NCBI GenBank assembly: GCA_946122785.1
Contig: CAMGYJ010000008.1
Location: 61,424,877-61,488,876 of the forward strand
DNA from: Linum tenue
Lineage: Eukaryota; Streptophyta; Magnoliopsida; Malpighiales; Linaceae
Reading direction: 5' to 3'
Length of the DNA stretch: 64,000 nt
Under the pieces are notes generated by a model, which did not search any database, had not been told where the DNA came from, and saw nothing but the letters and a program-made list of their open reading frames with translations. This document shows positions 1-11,066 of this stretch, in pieces. A program made the position numbers and the translations under genes. Numbering within the stretch: the first letter of the stretch is position 1; every line of letters begins with the position of its first letter.

Positions 1-1072
1 TGCCACTCTAGGAGAAATTTGGATACTAGCGCCACCCCTCGTTGTATGAATTATTGTAGGGGTCGTGGCAGTCCTCCACCCTGTGATTGGTGCTCTCACA
101 CCACTGGCAATGCATCACCTGCTTCTTCCCTGTACCTGTAACCATCCCGTTCCGATCAACAGCTGAGACCACTTTAGTCACAACCTGTACCAACTCAGAT
201 GACTAGGTATCCACAGCATGCATACCGTGTCCTAGTGCTCGCCTCGAGCTCCTAGCAGTCCCCCAGTCACATCCCTGGTCTGCCATCTCCTCAAAGAGCT
301 GATTAACCTATGGTGGTGTCTTGGTCAGCATGTTTCCGCCACATACCGAGTTGATCAACTGCTTATCTTCATGGAAGAGAGCTCGGTAGAAGGTGCCCAC
401 CTTGAAAGCATCGTTGAAACCATGATTATGACACCTCAGGAAGAGACTGGTGTATCTCTCCCATGCATCCCGGATGCTCTCATCCTCTTCCTGTGCAAAA
501 TGGGTGATCTCCTTCAACAGGTCCGCTGTCTTGGATGGAGGATGATAGCGGGTCAGGAACTTGTGGGCCAGGCTAAAGAATGTAGAGATCGACCCTGGAG
601 GCTGGTTGTCCACCAATATCTTTGCTTGGCCCTCCAGTGTGAAAGGAAAGTATCACAGATGGATGACATCTTGATGGACCCCGTTAATCTTGATTCCATC
701 GATCAGCTCGTAGAATCGCGTCAAGTGCGCACGTGGGCCCTCGCCTGCCTTCCCATGGAATACCACTAAGCTTCGCAGCATGGTGATAACAAAGGTGCTC
801 ACCTCAAAGTTGTTGGCAGCAACTTGAGGGTGCTGAATGGGGGACCTCATGACTGCTTCTCTGGCAGTCTAGTAGTATCCCATGGTATGCTCATCGGGGA
901 TAGCCTCCCCGTCATTATTAGGGTCACCCATGTCGTCCTCCTGGTTGATGTTCAGTTCAGCAAGAGCTTCCTCCGCAGCCAGTCGCACCTTTAAAGCTCT
1001 CCTGAAGTTGCGACAGGTTCGTTCAAGCTCCTGGTCTAATGGCAGTAGATCTCCCGACTGGCTATTGGTCAT
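1..1072 (-). pseudogene. Athila-type Ty3/gypsy gag, decayed (element Ath-1)
   Basis: This is the capsid (gag) region of an LTR retrotransposon, read toward lower coordinates from an ATG at 1072. The reading frame stays the same through three conceptual pieces (1072-869, about 850-653, 616-308) separated by in-frame stop codons, so it cannot make full-length gag. The middle and distal parts have the Retrotrans_gag look: an amphipathic region with FTLEGQAK, then QEEDESIRDAWERY. Near 95-135 there is a zinc knuckle of the form C-x2-C-x4-H-x4-C (HCQWCESTNH...), expected in nucleocapsid. The adjoining 5' LTR and primer-binding-site relic at 1190-2715 support the assignment. Protease and pol would lie before position 1. 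Lineage placement as Athila rests on resemblance to the better preserved gag and integrase elsewhere in the window. Confidence 0.85.
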
Positions 1073-1189
1073 GCACTACCTGTACTCCAACAGGAAAAAC
1101 AACCCGTGAAGGCACACAGGTGGAAGAGAGAGAATACAGTAAATAATATGATAAGGTAATAGACTTTCACGTTTCTACAATAACCTAGA

Positions 1190-1214
1190 GTCCCCAGTAA
1201 CGGTGCAAAAAATT
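1190..1214 (-). other. Degenerate primer-binding site of Ath-1
   Basis: Directly inside the LTR end, the minus strand reads a T-run followed by TGCACCGTTACTGGGGA. This is a mutated form of TGGCGCCGTTGCCGGGGA, the Athila primer-binding site seen intact at 5704-5721. It fixes the LTR/internal boundary and the minus orientation. Confidence 0.65.
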
Positions 1215-2715
1215 TGACACACTACGACACAACACCAAACTGCGACCAAGTGTAATCGCAGAATGGAAATGGAGTATAGTGGAATCAAGTAATAAATGTC
1301 AACCAAGGGCCTAGATGTACTGCCTACTCCGTGATTATCTATTATCTAGCGGTAAAGTTTAGTGAAAATGAGTTTAAACTAAAATAGAAAGAAAGCAGTA
1401 AATTGTCCAGTTTTCTGTAGCAAGAGGAGAGTCACTCGAGAATGAGTCCCCCTAGCTTCTTAGTTAGGTTCAAGTTGTAATTACCTTTGGTTGATTCACT
1501 GTTGATTAAACTGCAGAAGATCCGACAGTAGCTTGGAATCTCTTAAGCTGACCAAACCCTCTTAGACAAACTAACCGGCAGACGACTATTATTCATCGGG
1601 ATAGAATGCTAAGGCAATTAACACAGAACTCCACTCCTGGAAACAAATCCAGTTCAAAGCAATGAATTGAGTAACTCTTGTACAATCAATTCACTCCTAT
1701 CGATTAAAGAAGCTCTAACAACCTAATCAGATTCTATCTATCTCAGGTTGCAGCAGAAATCAAAAGAAGTTGATCAGAATTCAATTGACTCAATAAACGC
1801 ACTTCAATCGATTATAATTAAACATTATATCAATCCAAAATTCATTACAATCAAGATCCCTAACACATGGAATTAGGGTTCTTCATATCCAAGTGAGAGA
1901 AAGTTCTACTCCATAGAGAGAGAGAGGAAAACATAAATCAAAGCAGTCATACTCATAAAAATGGGAATAATCTGCTCTGGGATGTCAATCTTCACTTCTG
2001 GGATGCAATCTGGGCTTCAATGGTGAGAAATCCACTCCAAATAGCTCCTAGGATTTGTTCTTCGCACTTTCTCTCTCTAGAACTCTGATTTTACTCAAAA
2101 AAGCCGAATCCCCTTCCTTTGGCTCGAATCTGCCTCTTTCAACCTGATTCTGGGCGAAATACAAGCAAGAATACAGTCGTAATTCTTCCCTACCCGTATT
2201 TTGCCCAAAAAGCGCATTTTGGTTAAGTCGATGCGCAGAAATCCACGATCGCGTCTGGGAAAATACTGGCAGTATTTTGAAAATTATGCTCGTATTTAGT
2301 CTTCGTCTGCCCGTAATTTTCTTTCCTTCAGCACTCTTCAAGGGCTAACCTCAGCCATAAAATACGAGCTGGAGCTGGAGAAATACGGTCGTAATTTTTG
2401 GAACCTTGACCATAATTCTCACCTGAGCCTTCACCATGTTCGACATAAAAAATACCGCCGGTAATTTGTGAATTAAGGGAGTATTTTTAGGGAGTCTGCC
2501 CGTTTTTCATTCTCAACTCCACATTTAAGAGGCTTTTGAGTGACCAAATGACCTGCTATTTTCCCGAAACTTGCGCCAATGCCTCCCGTTATTCGCTAGG
2601 ACCTGAAATATGACAAAATAACACAACCTAGCGTAAAAAAGGCCAAGACACCACAAATTCGAGCCAGAACGGTTAAGAAATAAATGTGCAAACATGTGCA
2701 AATACAGCGCTATCA
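1215..2715 (-). mobile_element. 5' LTR of Athila-type element Ath-1
   Basis: A 1.5-kb long terminal repeat in minus orientation. On the plus strand it starts TGACACAC and ends GCTATCA, giving element-sense ends TGATAGC...GTCA. Much of its length is recognisably related to the LTR at 14281-15640, including shared stretches near 1240 and 14305, and near 2690 and 15620. A cluster of short ATACGGTCG/CGTAATTTT-type words lies at about 2150-2500. The base run just outside, GTAAT at 2716-2720, is the presumed target-site duplication; its partner would be outside the window. The LTR is embedded in the 3' internal part of Ath-3, so Ath-1 is the younger insertion. Confidence 0.8.
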
Positions 2716-3299
2716 GTAATCCGTCCGTGAACATTAGTGGAAACAGGGCACTTCTGAAAATTTGTACTCGACCTATTCCACTGTGCCTCCTATCAATCAA
2801 GACAAAACTCGAAACAATGCAATCACAAAAACTTGTACTGGGATACCACTCGACCACTTGAACTCTTCACTCGACACACAAAAACAAAAATTAGGAAAAG
2901 CAAACAAACCTACGTTGGGTTGCCTCCCAACAAGCGCTAAGTTAACGTCACTAGTTTGACGTTGCGGATCTATCACGCGTTTAAACGTGATGCCACCGAG
3001 AGTGGATCCGCCACGATCTCGGGCGAGGCATGTCACCTCCCAACTTACTCTCCATGGGGTGGCCTTCTTGGCCGATGACTTTTGCTTTGCCCTTTTCCTT
3101 CCACTAGGCATTAGCACGACTTATCCTTTGCCTCCAAGCTAGTTTCCTTCCTTCTTTGGGCCAGATGCCCTACTTGCTTTCCTGCATCACAAGAACCAAC
3201 AGTAATAGTGGGGTTCGCCTTGCAAGGCTTCCCTCCACTTGCATTCATATCACCCGGTTCCACTTCATTCACTTCCTCACTCCTAGGCTAAGGATCAAT

Positions 3300-3907
3300 T
3301 CCAAGAGTAATTCTCTTCTCACCATCTCTCAGAATCAAAGTTCCCTCATTTACATCAATTAATGCCTTGGCAGTGGCTAGGAAAGGGCGTCCTAGTATGA
3401 GTGGCATCTCAGAATCCTCCACTATGTCCCTAGGACTAATGACAGAGCGATCGGCCAATGTGACACTAAGCCTCGTAGTCTTTAGTTCACCTATGTCTAG
3501 CCTCTTAAGAAGCTTCTATGGCATCACATTTATGCTCGCCCCTAATTTCGCCAAGGAATTTTCTATGTGATGAGAAACGATGCAAAGAGGTATAGTGAAA
3601 CTACCTGGATCGGGTTTCTTTTTGGGCAACCTGTTGAGAATGAAGGCTGAGCACTCCTCGCCTAGGGTGACATTAGCGAGGTCTTCGAACTTCGTCATCT
3701 TGGAGAGACACCCTTTGAGGTATCTCGAAGACCTTGGCATATGGGCCATCGCTTCAAGGAAGGAATGTTGAGGTGGAGCTTTCGGAGTATCTCCGTGAAA
3801 CCTCCACATTCCGCTTCCAATCTTTCCTTGTGCAATCTTGTGGGAAAAGGTAGGGGTGGTGTGTACTCAGCCACAGGTGGTGGCATCGGCAATGCCTTCC
3901 TTGCCAC
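3300..3907 (-). pseudogene. Athila protease region, decayed (Ath-3)
   Basis: Minus-strand pieces read in order PFPTRLHKERLEAE, LPKKKPDPGSFTIPL, LAKLGASINVMP, LADRSVISPRDIVED, LILGRPFLATAKALID. These are the hallmarks of a retroviral-type aspartic protease of Ty3/gypsy elements: the DLGASIN active-site loop and the ILGRPFL flap/C-terminal motif. The active-site Asp is changed to Lys (KLGASIN), a stop follows INVMP, and the stretch normally between IVED and the ILGRPFL motif is shortened. The protein would not be active. Confidence 0.8.
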
Positions 3908-4010
3908 TCCTATCTTTTCCCCCGAGATTTTCTCTTCCTCACCTCGGGTAGACGGTCTTTCTTCTCATTCACTTCTTTGGCAACGACCTCCGGGGTCACC
4001 TTCCCGCGCC

Positions 4011-5576
4011 TCAATAAAATTGCATTGCACCCGGCTTGATCCTTAGGGTTGGAAAGGTTTGAGAGGGTAGAGCTCCCTTTGGCCACTCGGTGAGGATCCC
4101 CGCAAGATTGCTAATTTGAACTTCCAAGTTTTGGAGACTTGTTTGATGGCTTTGCAGTCCTGCCTCAACCGAGGTAAATTTGGATGTTGCCATATCCATG
4201 AATTGCTCAAGGTCTTCAAGTTTAAAGAACTTGTCGACTTGTTGTTGTTGTTGAAAACCTTGATCGTCTTGTGCTTGGTATGGTTGTTGGAAGTTCGAGT
4301 TTTGGAATTGAGGCCTTTGTTGGATGAATCTTGGCTGTGGTTGATAGTTGCCCATTGGACCTTGGAAACCGGGAGGTCTTGGATTGGTAGGGGCAGACCA
4401 AGCGAAGTTTGGATGATTGCTCCACTCGAGGTTGTAGGTGTTGCTATAAGGGTTTTTCCCTCTAGCATTGGCAATGAAGCTCAATTGCTCCTCGGGGGTA
4501 ATTGTCTCCTTCATCGCTTGGCAATCCGCATTTTCGTGATTGGTACTCGAACACCAATCACAAGACATCACCGCTCTCTTCCCTTGCTTCTTGTTCTCAA
4601 GGATTGCCTCGATCAACTTGTCCATCTTTGATTCAAGAGAAACACTTGCTCCCACACTTCGCACTCCTCGAATGGTGCTTCTCTTCCCACTTCTTGTCAA
4701 GCCCCAATCATATCACTTAAGAGCCATATCTTCGAGCAACTCGGTCACTTGAGCAGGGGTCATGTTCATCAACCTCCCTTGGCAAAGAGAGTCAGTGAGG
4801 ATCTTTTCATTTTGAATGAGTCCTCCATAAAAAGTTTCTATCCGAAATTGCTCCTCGAACCCATGGTGAGGGCATTGGAGGAAGTAGTCGAAGAATCTTT
4901 CTCATGCATCCCTCAATATCTCATCCTCCTCTTGCTCAAAGTGAGTGATCATCTTCCACCACTCAGCCTTCTTGGAAGGAGCACAATATTGGGTCATGAA
5001 CTTGTTGAGTAGGTCATCCCAAGAGGGGATGGATAGAGCTGGACGGTTATTGAGCCATCAGAGTGCCTTCCCCGCCAAAGAATAGAGGTAGAGCTTCAAT
5101 AGCAATGCCTCCTTGGGGACGCCATTTATCTTTAAGCTTCCTGCTAGCTCAAGAAACCTTTGGACATGCTCTCGTGGTGATTCATGTGCAAGCTAGTGGA
5201 AGTAGGCATTTTGTTGAATCATCGTCACGAGAGAGGGCTTGATCTCAAAGTTTTTAGCGGCTACGAGTGGATGTAAGATGGGAGATTGGATATCCGCCAC
5301 CCGTGGAGCCATGTAATAGCCCATAGTCCTTGGCCCTTCCCCAGCTCCCGCTTCTCCTTTTGGGTTTGGAAGCGGATTAGGCCCTCAGTGTTGATTTCCC
5401 GCCATCTCAACTTCAACTCCTCCTTCAATTACTTAAATTCCAGGACCAACTTGTTCTCCCCTTTCTTCCCTTCTCCTTCTTGCCTGCGCTTGCTCCCTCT
5501 CTCGAGCTAGAAGTTAGAGGGTCCGGTTGATGTCCTCGTCCAGTGGTGTTAAAGGCACCGAATCGCCCCGGGTCAT
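4011..5576 (-). pseudogene. Athila gag, decayed (Ath-3)
   Basis: Gag starts at the ATG at 5576 (MTRGDSVPLTPLDED), comparable with the Ath-1 gag start (MTNSQSGDLLPLDQE). It continues through the Retrotrans_gag core (QEEDEILRDA, near 4930), a zinc knuckle C-x2-C-x4-H-x4-C (SCDWCSSTNHENADC, near 4545-4590), the NPYSNTYN...WSNHPNF motif, and a long Gln-rich segment (about 4230-4400). The last 229-codon stretch (4700-4011) is open, but upstream portions have stops (near 4710, 5050 and 5190). Capsid plus nucleocapsid function is inferred from family; this copy is not intact. Confidence 0.85.
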
Positions 5577-5703
5577 GCACCTCCCTACACACACTTAAAG
5601 AACACAACACGGCTAGCACAAGCAAAAACTTCACAACTTAACAAAAACATAAATTAAAAGCTAGATTAACACCAAACAAACTTTTCACGACAACAGACCG
5701 AAT

Positions 5704-5721
5704 TCCCCGGCAACGGCGCCA
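5704..5721 (-). other. Primer-binding site of Ath-3
   Basis: The minus strand reads TGGCGCCGTTGCCGGGGA, the conserved Athila/Tat-type primer-binding site, usually attributed to tRNA-Asp. It sits about 10 bases inside the LTR end and defines element orientation. Confidence 0.85.
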
Positions 5722-5731
5722 AAAACTTTTC

Positions 5732-7435
5732 TTGCTCTGAATATTACAATAAAATCCCACCTAAGGTCCAAGAATAAACCTTAGATGGGTGCAATATAGG
5801 GCAAGTATGTTTAAATATCGACTAGGGCCGGTCCATGTACCGCTACTTTGACTGTTTGAAACATTATCTAGCGGATTATTTTTGGTGAAAGCGATGGTCT
5901 AAAACTAAATTTCTTTGCAAAGGTAAAATGGATTTAACACTAGTTGGGAAAGCTTCACCCGGGTGTTGCTCCCCCTAGCTAACAATTATGACTTGAAGAA
6001 TCGAACGACCGTGTGTGGTTAGTGGGTCATAAACCGCAGGGAAGTCTAACAAGCAGACAAAGTACCCTCTTAGCCTCGAGGTTGAGGAATGAGATACGAT
6101 CCAAGCCACTAATGTGACCCACTCAACCTATCAACTAAGGAATGGTTAGACTTCACCCTCGAATTGGAGTTCGGACGGCCACCCACAACCAAACCCTAAG
6201 TGCTTATGCGAAATAAGAGGTTTGCCCTTTAACTAACCTAGAATAGGAGGCATAAAAAGCCCAAGGAAACCCATCTCTAATAGAGCCTCTTAGGTTAAGG
6301 AGGGTTCTCTCTAAACTAGCTTAGGAGGCATTGAATGCCAAGGAACCCCATCTCAAAATGAGCCTCTTAGGCTAAGGAGGGTTCTCTCTAAACTAGTTTA
6401 GGAGGCATTGAATGCCCAAGGAAACCCAGCTTGAATCGAGGCTCTTTGTGTAAAGGAGTTTTCCTCTCTAAGCTAGCCTAGGAGGCATGAAATGCCCAAG
6501 AACACCCATCTCAAATTGAGCCTCTTAACCTAAGAAGGTTTCCTCTCTAAACTAGCCTAGGAGGCATGAAATGCCCAAGAACACCCATCTCAAATTAAGC
6601 CTCTTAACCTAAGGAGGTCTCCTCTCTAAGCTAGGTTAGAATGGCAATTAGATTTATATGCTTTACAACACAATCATTTCTGAATAATACCTCCAAATTC
6701 ACATTAAAACATAACCACACACAAATCATTCAATTCATACAAGAATTCACATAATTGTAGCTAGGGTTTACAAACACCCAAGTGAAAGAAGGGACTACTC
6801 CATGCTAGGAGAAGGGAAAACACAAGAGAGGGAAAGGGAAACCATCAAGAAGATGCAAACCTTGCTCCTTGTGCTGAAGAAATCCTCCTTTGGGGGAGAA
6901 ATTCTCAAAACCTTGCTTGGAGATGAAACCCTAACTTTGGTTCGTCAATTTCTCACTCTAAAATCTGAAGAATGAGAAGTTTCTCACACTAGGTCTCTCC
7001 CGTCTTCTTCCTTTCAGCTGGCCTTTTAAGTTGAGATCGCGCCCAGTTCACGGCCTGAGTTCACGGTCCTGACAATTGAAACGCGTCTGTGAACCCAGTG
7101 CTGAGATCAAAACGCATCGCTTCATTGGCTCGGGTTCACGGTCAGTAGCCTCTAATCACGGTCTTAGCGACCGTGAACAGCCTGGGCGTCAGTAACTTGA
7201 AAACCCTCTCTAGACGCTCCTTGGTTCACAGGTTATGGCTCCAGTTCACAGTCCTGTAAGACCGTGAACTCCAATGTCAGGCTGTGAACTTCAACGTCAG
7301 GCCGTGAACATTGGCTGTCTCCACCTCTTTGCCCCGTCTTTGCTCTTTTTCTTCCAACTTTCGATTTCGGGTTTGGTTTTACCTGTTAGGATCTGAAACA
7401 GACTGAAACACAAGCAATCTCGCGTAAAACCAACA
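5732..7435 (-). mobile_element. 5' LTR of Ath-3, outer end truncated
   Basis: Plus-strand start is near TGCTCTGAATATT. The region shares the layout of the other Athila-like LTRs: a conserved stretch around the AGGGTTTACAAACACCCAAG-type leader (6770), then a cluster of GTTCACGGTC words (7030-7310), then a GCGTAAAACC stretch. Similarity to other LTRs stops near 7435 before the expected TTATCA-like end, so about 100 bp of U3 is lost. A tandem array lies within it at 6245-6637. Confidence 0.65.
6245..6637. repeat. Tandem repeat inside LTR, about 79 bp x 5
   Basis: The word AGGAGGCAT recurs at 6245, 6323, 6400, 6480 and 6559, giving periods of 77-80 bp. Each unit also contains a CCCATCTC...AGCCTCTTA core and ends CTCTCTAAACTAG or a close variant. 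Units 4 and 5 are nearly identical, and the first three are more diverged. Confidence 0.9.
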
Positions 7436-8944
7436 TTTTTGAAGTTCAATTGCAACAAACGTCAAAGAGAATCAGGAATAAAAAATTTACAATTAGGCTC
7501 GAATCAAGATGAGTATTAAAAGATACTTTCTGATCTTACAATCCTTGAAGCTAATCATAATCAAACATGAAATAAACGAAAAATCCTATGAGATCCTAAT
7601 AATCAACAACTCAAAGTAAGCTTTCACTCAAACTGATTATATATATCATCAGTATTCCTGGTTGGTTGTTTTAGCTTGTCTCTTTTTTGTAACCATGATA
7701 ATAGAGCTTACTAGCAACTAGTTCCCATTTCTTGCAATCCTTTGTTTTAAGAGGAATCCATATATGTGATAGAGATGTGAGGATGGACCCGATTTAATTA
7801 CAAGTTCTTAGATTTTGGACTCTTAACATGCCGTCACTCGTGTAAACTTAATTTGATTTAAATGCATGCTGATGCACTAGTTGTTCTGTTTTTGAGGGGC
7901 TTAAAGGACACTTGAGCTAGGTTCGCATGAAATGAGTTTAGATGGGCTGTTGATTAACTTTGTTAGAGCATGGTGTTTTTCATTTATGCATTTTACCTGT
8001 GCTCTGCGTCTCTCTGCTGCATCCTCTCACTCTTCAGCCACACAAAATTTAAGTTTCGTTTGGAAGTTGCGAATATTAAATCATTTCATTGTAATAAATC
8101 ACCATAATATAAATGCATGTATTGATACAATTTATGCATTTTAACAATACATTGTTTGGTTGTTGAGATTCTACTTTATGCATTGATTTACATAAAGTTA
8201 CTTTTATGGGGAAATGTCATATTTACGCTCAACTTTTAGTATAAGACAAAAAATATTACGGATATAAATGAAAAGAAAAAGTTTGACACAAATGTAAAAG
8301 CAACAATCTCAACTTTTAGTTGAGATTGTATAATGCATCGTTCTTTGTGATTGTTGGTGGGACCTACCATGCATTGTTTTATACAATCAGTCTTTAATTT
8401 TTTTTTTTTGAAAGAATCCAATCTTTAGGTTGAAGACGACTAACAATCAGTCTAACTATTTAAATCGTGTTCAAGTCCATGGTCATTACAGTCTTAGTGT
8501 GTTAGTTCTGGTGGGCTCACTCATCGGGTCAAGAGAAAGACAAAACTTATGCATTTTGAAATTTTATTGTGTAAGACCATCTCCAATACTAGTCCTCAAA
8601 TTCGTGATTGTCCCAATTTTCAACATTTTTGTTTTAATATTAACTTTCAAATTTGGGGACCTTCCTTTTTCTAGTTTTCTTTACTTACAAATGAACTTAT
8701 TATCATCTTAATCTAATTTGTTCATATAATTTTTGTATAGTTCGTCATCATTTTTAAAAACCAATTTTTTGATAGAATTTTTTTAAATTTCGAGTTCAAA
8801 TTTTTTTTAGCAACAAATGATTGGCCTAATTTTTCCTTACACACAACACTTGAAAATGATAATGAGAATTATTTTTAAGTTCAATATTTTAGGGAAAAAA
8901 ACAAAAATTTCTAAAGTCAGAGTTGAAAAAAAGGAGATATGAGC
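7436..8944. other. AT-rich spacer, no gene seen
   Basis: No coding signal, LTR or recognisable transposon end was found. A short inverted motif (CTCAACTTTTAGTTGAGATTG, near 8309) and several A/T runs are present. Confidence 0.5.
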
Positions 8945-9349
8945 TATTTAAAAGGGCTAAATTACACGTTTGGTCACTCTAATTATACGAATCTTTCACG
9001 TTTGCCACCCGAATCACTTTTCTTTCTTATTCGTCACCAACTTTACGAATCGTTTCACCGTAGCCATTGGCCGTCCAATTCCGTTAAAATCATCCTACGT
9101 GGCAGTCAACTAAACCCTTTGACCGTTAATTTGATGATGTGACATTTAAAATATAATAAAAAATAAATATTAATGTTCAAATTAAAACAATTTATCTTCC
9201 ACTTTTTCCTCTTCCTCCCAGCTTGGAGTAAACGGATTGGATATTGCTACCCGGTCTCTTACATCAATTATGCCGCTTGTGGAGATTTTTAGAGAAGAAA
9301 AGGAGATTCAGATCCTAGGGGGTAGACACTTTGAAACCGAGAAACCCAA

Positions 9350-9860
9350 CGCCCTAATCCATGAAATCAGACCTTTTGCAACGAGGATTTTCTCTGCCAA
9401 GCCTTCGCCTTATATACCCTATCCTTCCCCTACCAATGCAATCCACAGTTCCCGCCTCTCCCATTTCAGATTCTGGTCGAACAAATCAAAACTTTTCCCG
9501 TCTACGGTTTCAACAGCAACAGACCCGATTCTTGACTCGCCCATGACTGAAACAGATAGCCAAAGGGATAAGTTCGATTGGTTCGCATAATGGTACCCTG
9601 TAATGCCGGTTTGTGATCTGGACAAGAGAATCCCACACGCAAAAAAGGTGATCGGTCTCGCTGTCGTCGCGTGGTGGGATCAAAACACGAATGTCTGGAA
9701 GGTGTTCGGTGATAGTTTCCCACATTGATTGGCTCCGCTCTCCAAAGGAAGAATCGATAAGTCGGGAGGTTGCAGTGCCTTCATCATGGATGGCGTTTTG
9801 ACGGCTCTCGCAATTGTAAACTCATCCCTCAGGCTCCGATAAATGGTCTTGTCGGTAAAT
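9350..9860 (+). pseudogene. Captured PTC52/ACD1-like Rieske oxygenase fragment
   Basis: Plus-strand translation gives a Ser/Thr-rich leader followed by [42 protein letters not shown], HxLAPLSKGRID and, after a frameshift, LQCLHHGWRFDGS and CKLIPQAP. In order these match the N-terminal Rieske domain of plastid oxygenases of the PTC52/TIC55/PAO group. The first cluster ligand Cys is Phe (FPH instead of CPH), while the second C-x2-H (CLHH) remains. There is a stop after DWFA, another after FPH, and one frameshift. It lies between the inverted repeats of the Mutator-like element, with no catalytic domain, so it is a captured and decayed fragment. The exact donor gene is inferred from recall of the family. 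Confidence 0.75.
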
Positions 9861-9904
9861 CCTCAATGAAGGGGATAATAGCTAACGACCGAAAATTGTT
9901 GGGC

Positions 9905-10253
9905 CTCATATCTCTACCACATCAGGCACCGAGTCATCGCCATCACCAAGAGTTGATTCACTAGCAACAGCACCAACGCGTCGGCTCCTAACCAGGTCGC
10001 TATATCTGACTCGTAAACGCAGTACCCATTGTTGTTCACATCCGCCTCCACCCTCCCTTGTTTTCCAATAGCGAAAACAGAGTTAAAAAATTTGTTGAAC
10101 TCAGACGCAAGAGCTGAGAATTTTTTGGGCAATTCAAATTTATGGTGGTGCATCTCTGTTCGGAGGCGACGGCGAGGAAGAAAGCGGCCACAATCAGCAG
10201 CGTGGGAGCCATTATTGCTATTGTTATCGATCTCCGGCGGGAATGCAAATTAG
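9905..10253 (-). pseudogene. Captured DUF1218-type membrane protein fragment
   Basis: On the minus strand two overlapping frames give LIVAAFFLAVASEQRCTT, then GYCVYESDIATWLGADALVL followed by LLLVNQLLVMAMTRC. DUF1218 proteins (MODIFYING WALL LIGNIN group and relatives) have an N-terminal helix ending AAEQRRST, then a YCVYDSDISTGYGVGAFLFL segment with a second helix ending RC. The match covers roughly the first third of such a protein; a frame change joins the two halves. Orientation is opposite to the Rieske fragment in the same element, so the two donors were captured separately or rearranged. Confidence 0.6.
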
Positions 10254-10849
10254 GGTTTGAAGAAAAACATAGGATGCAAATGTGTTAGGAGGAAGGACAT
10301 TTAGCTAAGGCCCAAGGCAAGCTCGAAATGTGAAAACAGTGAAATGGGACCCTTACTCCAAGCTGGGAGGAAGATGAAGAAGTGGAAGATGGAATTTTTT
10401 TAATTTGAAAATTATTTTTTTTAAATGCCATGTCATCAAACTAACGGTCAAAGAATTTAGTTGACTGCCACGTAGGATGATTTTAACATAATTGGATGGC
10501 CGGTGGTTACGATGAAACAATTTGTAATGTTAATGACAAATAAGAAAGAAAAGTGATTCGGGTAGCAAACATGAAAGATCTGTATAATTTAAGTAACGAA
10601 ACGTGTAATTTAGCCTATTTAAAAGATAAGAAATTGAAAATAGAGAGAGGTCATGGTAGATGGTGTGTGCCGATTGAATGGCTGAAAAAAGCTAAATGCT
10701 CGATATTGTGAATTCATAATGAAGCATATTCTAATAGAAAACATCGACATATTAGTATTATGATTAACTATTTGTACCTGCTGCTATTTTTCGACCATCC
10801 AATCGTTTCGCCAATACCCGAGCATATCTTATAATATCTTTTCAGAACC

Positions 10850-11066
10850 AGATCAGACGCTGAATTGGAAAAGTTAGTGGTTAAATATTACAAAATCATG
10901 AGTAACCGTTAATAGAACCGTTTATAGGATTAACATACAAAACTTGTATAATACACTAATTTAAGGATGAAGTTATCATTGACCATAAACAATTTCAAAT
11001 TCATATCATCACCCAATTATCTAACAAATAATTCAAACCCTATAACAAAAGAAATCATGATTTTTT
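10850..11066. repeat. Repeat family R1, copy 1, left part
   Basis: Aligns by eye with about 53500-53710, for example the ACTTGTATA...TAATTTAAG.ATGAAGTTAT and AAATTCATATCATCACC stretches. It is interrupted at 11066 by the Mutator-like element 11067-12313 and resumes at 12314. Confidence 0.75.

Larger units (their letters stand above)
2716..7435 (-). mobile_element. Athila-type element Ath-3 (gag-protease derivative, partial)
   Basis: In minus orientation this block holds a 5' LTR (5732 to about 7435), a primer-binding site (5704-5721), gag, a protease relic, and then the short 3' internal tail. Reverse transcriptase, RNase H and integrase are absent. The protease end (about 3300) is followed within a few hundred bases by the tail motif that normally follows integrase (GGGAGGCAACCCAACG on the minus strand near 2921-2936). 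The 3' LTR is missing from the window because Ath-1 interrupts at 2716. The 5' LTR lacks about 100 bp of its outer end compared with the other LTRs. Confidence 0.75.
8955..10615. mobile_element. Pack-MULE-like element with two captured gene fragments
   Basis: Terminal inverted repeats begin GGCTAAATTACACGTTT at 8955 and end AAACGTGTAATTTAGCC at 10615. The arms stay similar for about 270 bp (8955 to about 9233 and about 10350 to 10615), down to a shared CCTCCCAGCTTGGAGTAA. The element is flanked by perfect 10-bp direct repeats TATTTAAAAG (8945-8954 and 10616-10625). Long inverted repeats with a 9-11 bp duplication fit the Mutator superfamily. No transposase is present. The interior holds a Rieske-oxygenase fragment on plus and a DUF1218-type fragment on minus, both host-gene-like, which is the definition of a Pack-MULE. 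Confidence 0.85.
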
